Positions 61,714 to 64,000 of a DNA stretch of 64,000 nucleotides are shown in pieces; positions within the stretch are counted from its first letter, which is position 1, and each line of letters opens with the position of its first letter. The stretch spans positions 1 through 64,000 of the forward strand of contig NZ_JALJXP010000013.1 in NCBI RefSeq assembly GCF_024170165.1, given 5' to 3'. Both the position numbers and the translations under genes were made by a program. The notes beneath the pieces are model-generated. The model was not told the DNA's origin. It was given only the letters and a program-made list of their open reading frames with translations, and did no database searches. The DNA is from Pseudomonas nitroreducens. GTDB lineage: Bacteria; Pseudomonadota; Gammaproteobacteria; Pseudomonadales; Pseudomonadaceae.

Positions 61714-61756
61714 GGTATCGCGATTGCCGATGCCTCGCATCCCCACACGCGATTGG
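61714..61756 (+). promoter_or_regulatory. Shared 43-bp LysR operator, copy 2 (VOC/Rieske promoter)
   Basis: Palindrome TATCG-N7-CGATG at 61716-61732, then CCTCGCATCCCCAC and CGCGATTGG. It is the mirror-image partner of copy 1 across the LysR gene. Proximal end is 118 bp from the start of the VOC gene. Confidence 0.75.
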
Positions 61757-61874
61757 TCAGCCATCAGGGCGGGCCATCAACCTGCGCTCCAGTCGAGCGG
61801 CCAACGAGCCGCGGCGACCCACCACCGGCGACCCCCTGCCCGGCGCCGAACATAATTTCAATGGAGTGGTAGCC

Positions 61875-62816
61875 ATGAACATTCTTGGACTCGACGCGCT
61901 GGTCTTCGGCGTCGACGATATCCAGGCCTGTGCCGATTGCCTGCGTGATTACGGCCTCACGGCCGCCCAACTGGATGCCGACGGTGGCCGATTCGAGGCA
62001 CTGGACGGCACCGCGATCATCATCCGCCGGGGTGATGATCCGAGCCTGCCGCCGGCGCTCGGACCGACCCCGTCGCTGCGCGAAACTGTCTACGGCGTGG
62101 CGTCCACTGCGGACCTGGAAGCCATCGCCGACGAGCTGGGGCGCGACCGCGAGGTGCGCCGCGACGAGAACGGCGCGCTGCACAGCGTCGACGACCTGGG
62201 CTTCGCCATCGCCTTCCAGGTGTCCTGGCGCCGCACCTTCGAGGCGCCGGCCGACCTGACCAACGCCCCCGGCAGCGCGCCGCAGCGCCCGCTCAACCAG
62301 CTGGGCATCACCCCGGACATGCCGGCGCTGCCGCGCACCCTGTCCCACGTCGTCTACTTCGTGCCCGACGCGGCCAGGGGCGAAGCCTTCTACCGCGACC
62401 GCCTGGGCTTCGTCACCACCGACAGCTTCGTCGGCGTCGGCCCCTTCATGCGCACTGCCGGCATGGACGACCACCACTGCCTGTTCATGATCCAGACCCC
62501 GCCGCACATGCAGGGCTGCGAGCACTTCACCTTCCACATGGGCAGCGGCACCGAAGTGCTGCTGGCCGGCACGCGCTTCCAGCAGAAGGGCTGGACCAGC
62601 TTCTGGGGCCCCGGCCGCCACCTGCTGGGCTCCAACTGGTTCTGGTACTTCAACAGCCCGCTGGGCTGCCACATCGAGTACGACGCCGACATGGACAAGC
62701 ACGACGGCGCCTGGGCTGCGCGCCAGGCGCCGATGTCGGCGGACAACTCGCAGCTGTTCCTCTTCACCTCGCGGGAGAAATGGGCGCCGAGCGGCCCGCC
62801 GCCCAAGCAGGGCTGA
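61875..62816 (+). CDS. Two-domain VOC protein, extradiol dioxygenase-like
   Basis: 313 residues with two VOC modules (about 1-140 and 150-290). The second holds a plausible metal triad, His158 (LSHVVYF), His221 (FTFHMGSG) and Glu268 (CHIEYDAD). The spacing of 63 and 47 residues resembles type I extradiol dioxygenases such as BphC (146/210/260). It could therefore open a catechol-like or hydroxylated ring. Start at the ATG preceded by GGAG; the GTG nine bases earlier is less likely. It leads a transcript with the Rieske gene. Confidence 0.8.
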   Translation: MNILGLDALVFGVDDIQACADCLRDYGLTAAQLDADGGRFEALDGTAIIIRRGDDPSLPPALGPTPSLRETVYGVASTADLEAIADELGRDREVRRDENGALHSVDDLGFAIAFQVSWRRTFEAPADLTNAPGSAPQRPLNQLGITPDMPALPRTLSHVVYFVPDAARGEAFYRDRLGFVTTDSFVGVGPFMRTAGMDDHHCLFMIQTPPHMQGCEHFTFHMGSGTEVLLAGTRFQQKGWTSFWGPGRHLLGSNWFWYFNSPLGCHIEYDADMDKHDGAWAARQAPMSADNSQLFLFTSREKWAPSGPPPKQG

Positions 62817-62819
62817 GCC

Positions 62820-63167
62820 TTGGATTGCGTGGCGCTGTGCCGGCTCGACGAGCTGGGCGAGGGGCAGTCGCGCGGATTCGACCCGCAGGGCAGGGGAGCG
62901 GACAGCCTGTTCGCTCTCCGCCACCAGGGTCAGGTGCGTGTGTACCGCAACCTCTGCCCGCACCTGTCGGTGCCGCTGGAGTACCGCAAGGACCGCTTCC
63001 TCAGCGCCGATGGCCAGTGGGTCATCTGCTATGCCCACGGCGCGCGCTTCCGCCCGGAGGACGGCGCTTGCGTGCACGGGCCCTGTCGCGGGGAAGTGCT
63101 GCCGGCGCTGCAACACCGCGAGTCGGACGGCTGGCTGCTATTGCCGCTGGCGCAACTGGACGCCTGA
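62820..63167 (+). CDS. Rieske [2Fe-2S] ferredoxin-like protein
   Basis: 115 residues with both Rieske cluster motifs, NLCPHLSVPL (Cys-x-His) and ICYAHGARF (Cys-x2-His). It should carry one [2Fe-2S] cluster and pass electrons to an oxygenase. It begins three bases after the VOC stop codon, using a TTG (62820); a GTG at 62829 is an alternative. No terminal oxygenase large subunit is in the window, so its partner is either the neighbouring enzymes or lies beyond the right edge. Confidence 0.85.
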   Translation: MDCVALCRLDELGEGQSRGFDPQGRGADSLFALRHQGQVRVYRNLCPHLSVPLEYRKDRFLSADGQWVICYAHGARFRPEDGACVHGPCRGEVLPALQHRESDGWLLLPLAQLDA

Positions 63168-63210
63168 GGTATCGCGCCGCGCGATAGGTCGCATCCGCGG
63201 ACTCGATTAG
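63168..63210 (+). promoter_or_regulatory. Shared 43-bp LysR operator, copy 3 (monooxygenase promoter)
   Basis: Perfect core TATCG-N7-CGATA at 63170-63186 followed by GGTCGCATCC and CTCGATTAG at the same spacing as in copy 2; 30 of 43 positions match. Proximal end lies 97 bp before the monooxygenase start, so this gene has its own promoter although it follows the Rieske gene. Confidence 0.7.
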
Positions 63211-63307
63211 TCAAAGCCCGGCCCTGCCGGGAAGCTGTGCCACGGGCACGCAGAACGGCCGCCGCGCAGATCGTGGCGGACAACAAGAACAAGACGTGAG
63301 AGATGCC

Positions 63308-64000
63308 ATGAATACTGTGAGCAATGTACTGATCGTGGGTGGCGGGATTGGCGGGCTGTGCGCCGCCATCGCCCTGCGCCGCAAGGGAGTCGCGGTCGAT
63401 CTGGTCGAGTTGAAGACCGAGTGGACGGTCTACGGCGTCGGCATCATCCAGCAGAGCAACGTGGTGCGCGAGATGCACCGCCTCGGCCTGCTCGACGCCT
63501 ACCTGGACGCGGCCTACGCCTTCGAGGACGTGGCCATCTACACCACCGGCGGGCAGCAGCTGGCGCGCATTCCCGGCCAGCGCCTGGCCGGCCCGCAGTA
63601 CCCGGCCAACGTCGGCATCTCCCGGCGTGCGCTGCACAAGGTGCTGAGCGAGACCGCCATCGAACTGGGCACCCAGGTGCGCCTGGGCACCTCGGTGGAA
63701 AGCCTCGAACAGGACGCCAGCGGCGTCGACGTGTTGTTCAGCGACGGCAGCCAGGGACGCTACTCGCTGGTGGTGGGTGCCGACGGCCTGTTCTCCCGGG
63801 TGCGCGGCCTGCTCTTCGGCGACAAGTACCAGCCGCACTTCACTGGCCAGTCGGTATGGCGCCACAACTTCCCGCGTGCCGCCGGCATCGATCACCTGGC
63901 CAACTACCAGGGTCCGTCGGGCAACGCCGGCCTGGTGCCGCTGGCCGATGACCTGATGTACCTCTTCACCACTTCCCACGAGCCGGGCAATCCCTGGATG
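63308..64000 (+). CDS. FAD-dependent aromatic monooxygenase, 3' end outside window
   Basis: The first 231 residues of a group A flavoprotein hydroxylase. The FAD motif VLIVGGGIGGLCAAIALRR, Arg in GISRRALHKVLSE, and the DG motif LVVGADGLFSRVRGLLF are all present. Such enzymes hydroxylate phenolic or hydroxypyridine rings using NAD(P)H and O2; salicylate and 6-hydroxynicotinate hydroxylases are relatives. A GAGAG ribosome site precedes the ATG. The gene runs off the right edge, so completeness is unknown. Confidence 0.88.
   Translation, partial: MNTVSNVLIVGGGIGGLCAAIALRRKGVAVDLVELKTEWTVYGVGIIQQSNVVREMHRLGLLDAYLDAAYAFEDVAIYTTGGQQLARIPGQRLAGPQYPANVGISRRALHKVLSETAIELGTQVRLGTSVESLEQDASGVDVLFSDGSQGRYSLVVGADGLFSRVRGLLFGDKYQPHFTGQSVWRHNFPRAAGIDHLANYQGPSGNAGLVPLADDLMYLFTTSHEPGNPWM

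Overview
The window looks like chromosomal DNA of a Pseudomonas species. It is uniformly GC-rich, carries REP-type palindromes (the GTAGGAGCGAGCTTGCTCGC family), an OprD-type porin, a Pseudomonas-style aceE-aceF pair and many LysR regulators. Gene content would fit the P. nitroreducens / P. citronellolis / P. knackmussii side of the genus, but that is inference. No rRNA, tRNA, CRISPR array, prophage or insertion sequence was seen.

Layout. 0-0.5 kb: repeat-rich intergenic DNA with a nested inverted repeat and REPs. 0.5-3.4 kb: polyamine-type pair (FAD amine oxidoreductase and glutamine-synthetase-like ligase). 4.0-6.4 kb: MoaD/ThiS-like protein, Asp-box propeller and ETHE1-like metallohydrolase. 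6.4-11.1 kb: TAXI-type solute-binding protein and an autotransporter with an HExxH passenger. 11.5-17.3 kb: pyruvate dehydrogenase E2 and E1 and a PAS-GGDEF protein. 17.6-24.1 kb: small housekeeping and unknown genes, a candidate structured RNA and an OprD porin.

24.1-35.9 kb is the most striking locus. It is a leftward gene set: a TpsB pore, a HlyC/RtxC-type toxin acyltransferase, a 2747-residue filamentous-haemagglutinin exoprotein whose C-terminal tip carries a lipase-like GHSRG motif, then two small lipoproteins. I read it as a two-partner secretion system with an acyl-activated, lipase-tipped exoprotein and possible lipoprotein immunity or accessory partners. The gene families are seen in the sequence; the joint function is inference.

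36.3-44.3 kb is a phosphonate cluster: phosphonatase PhnX, a LysR regulator, an OPA/MFS permease, a phosphonate-type Fe-alcohol dehydrogenase, the PhnE-PhnC-PhnD ABC transporter, and a second LysR gene read divergently. 44.4-53.4 kb holds an MFS carrier, a cytochrome c, a fatty acid hydroxylase-type membrane protein, AraC/LysR regulators, two quinone-reductase-like enzymes, a VOC protein and small proteins. 53.7-55.6 kb encodes an LTA-synthase-like sulfatase-fold membrane enzyme.

55.7-64.0 kb is an apparent catabolic region: two NodD-like LysR regulators, a GlcG/HbpS-like protein, an amidohydrolase, an NTF2-like protein, an alpha/beta hydrolase of the C-C-bond hydrolase type, a two-domain VOC/extradiol-dioxygenase-like protein, a Rieske ferredoxin-like protein and an FAD monooxygenase cut by the window end. 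Three of its promoters share a 43-bp element built on TATCG-N7-CGATA at a constant spacing from the start codons, strong internal evidence for one LysR-controlled regulon. The substrate is unknown, possibly an aromatic or N-heteroaromatic compound.
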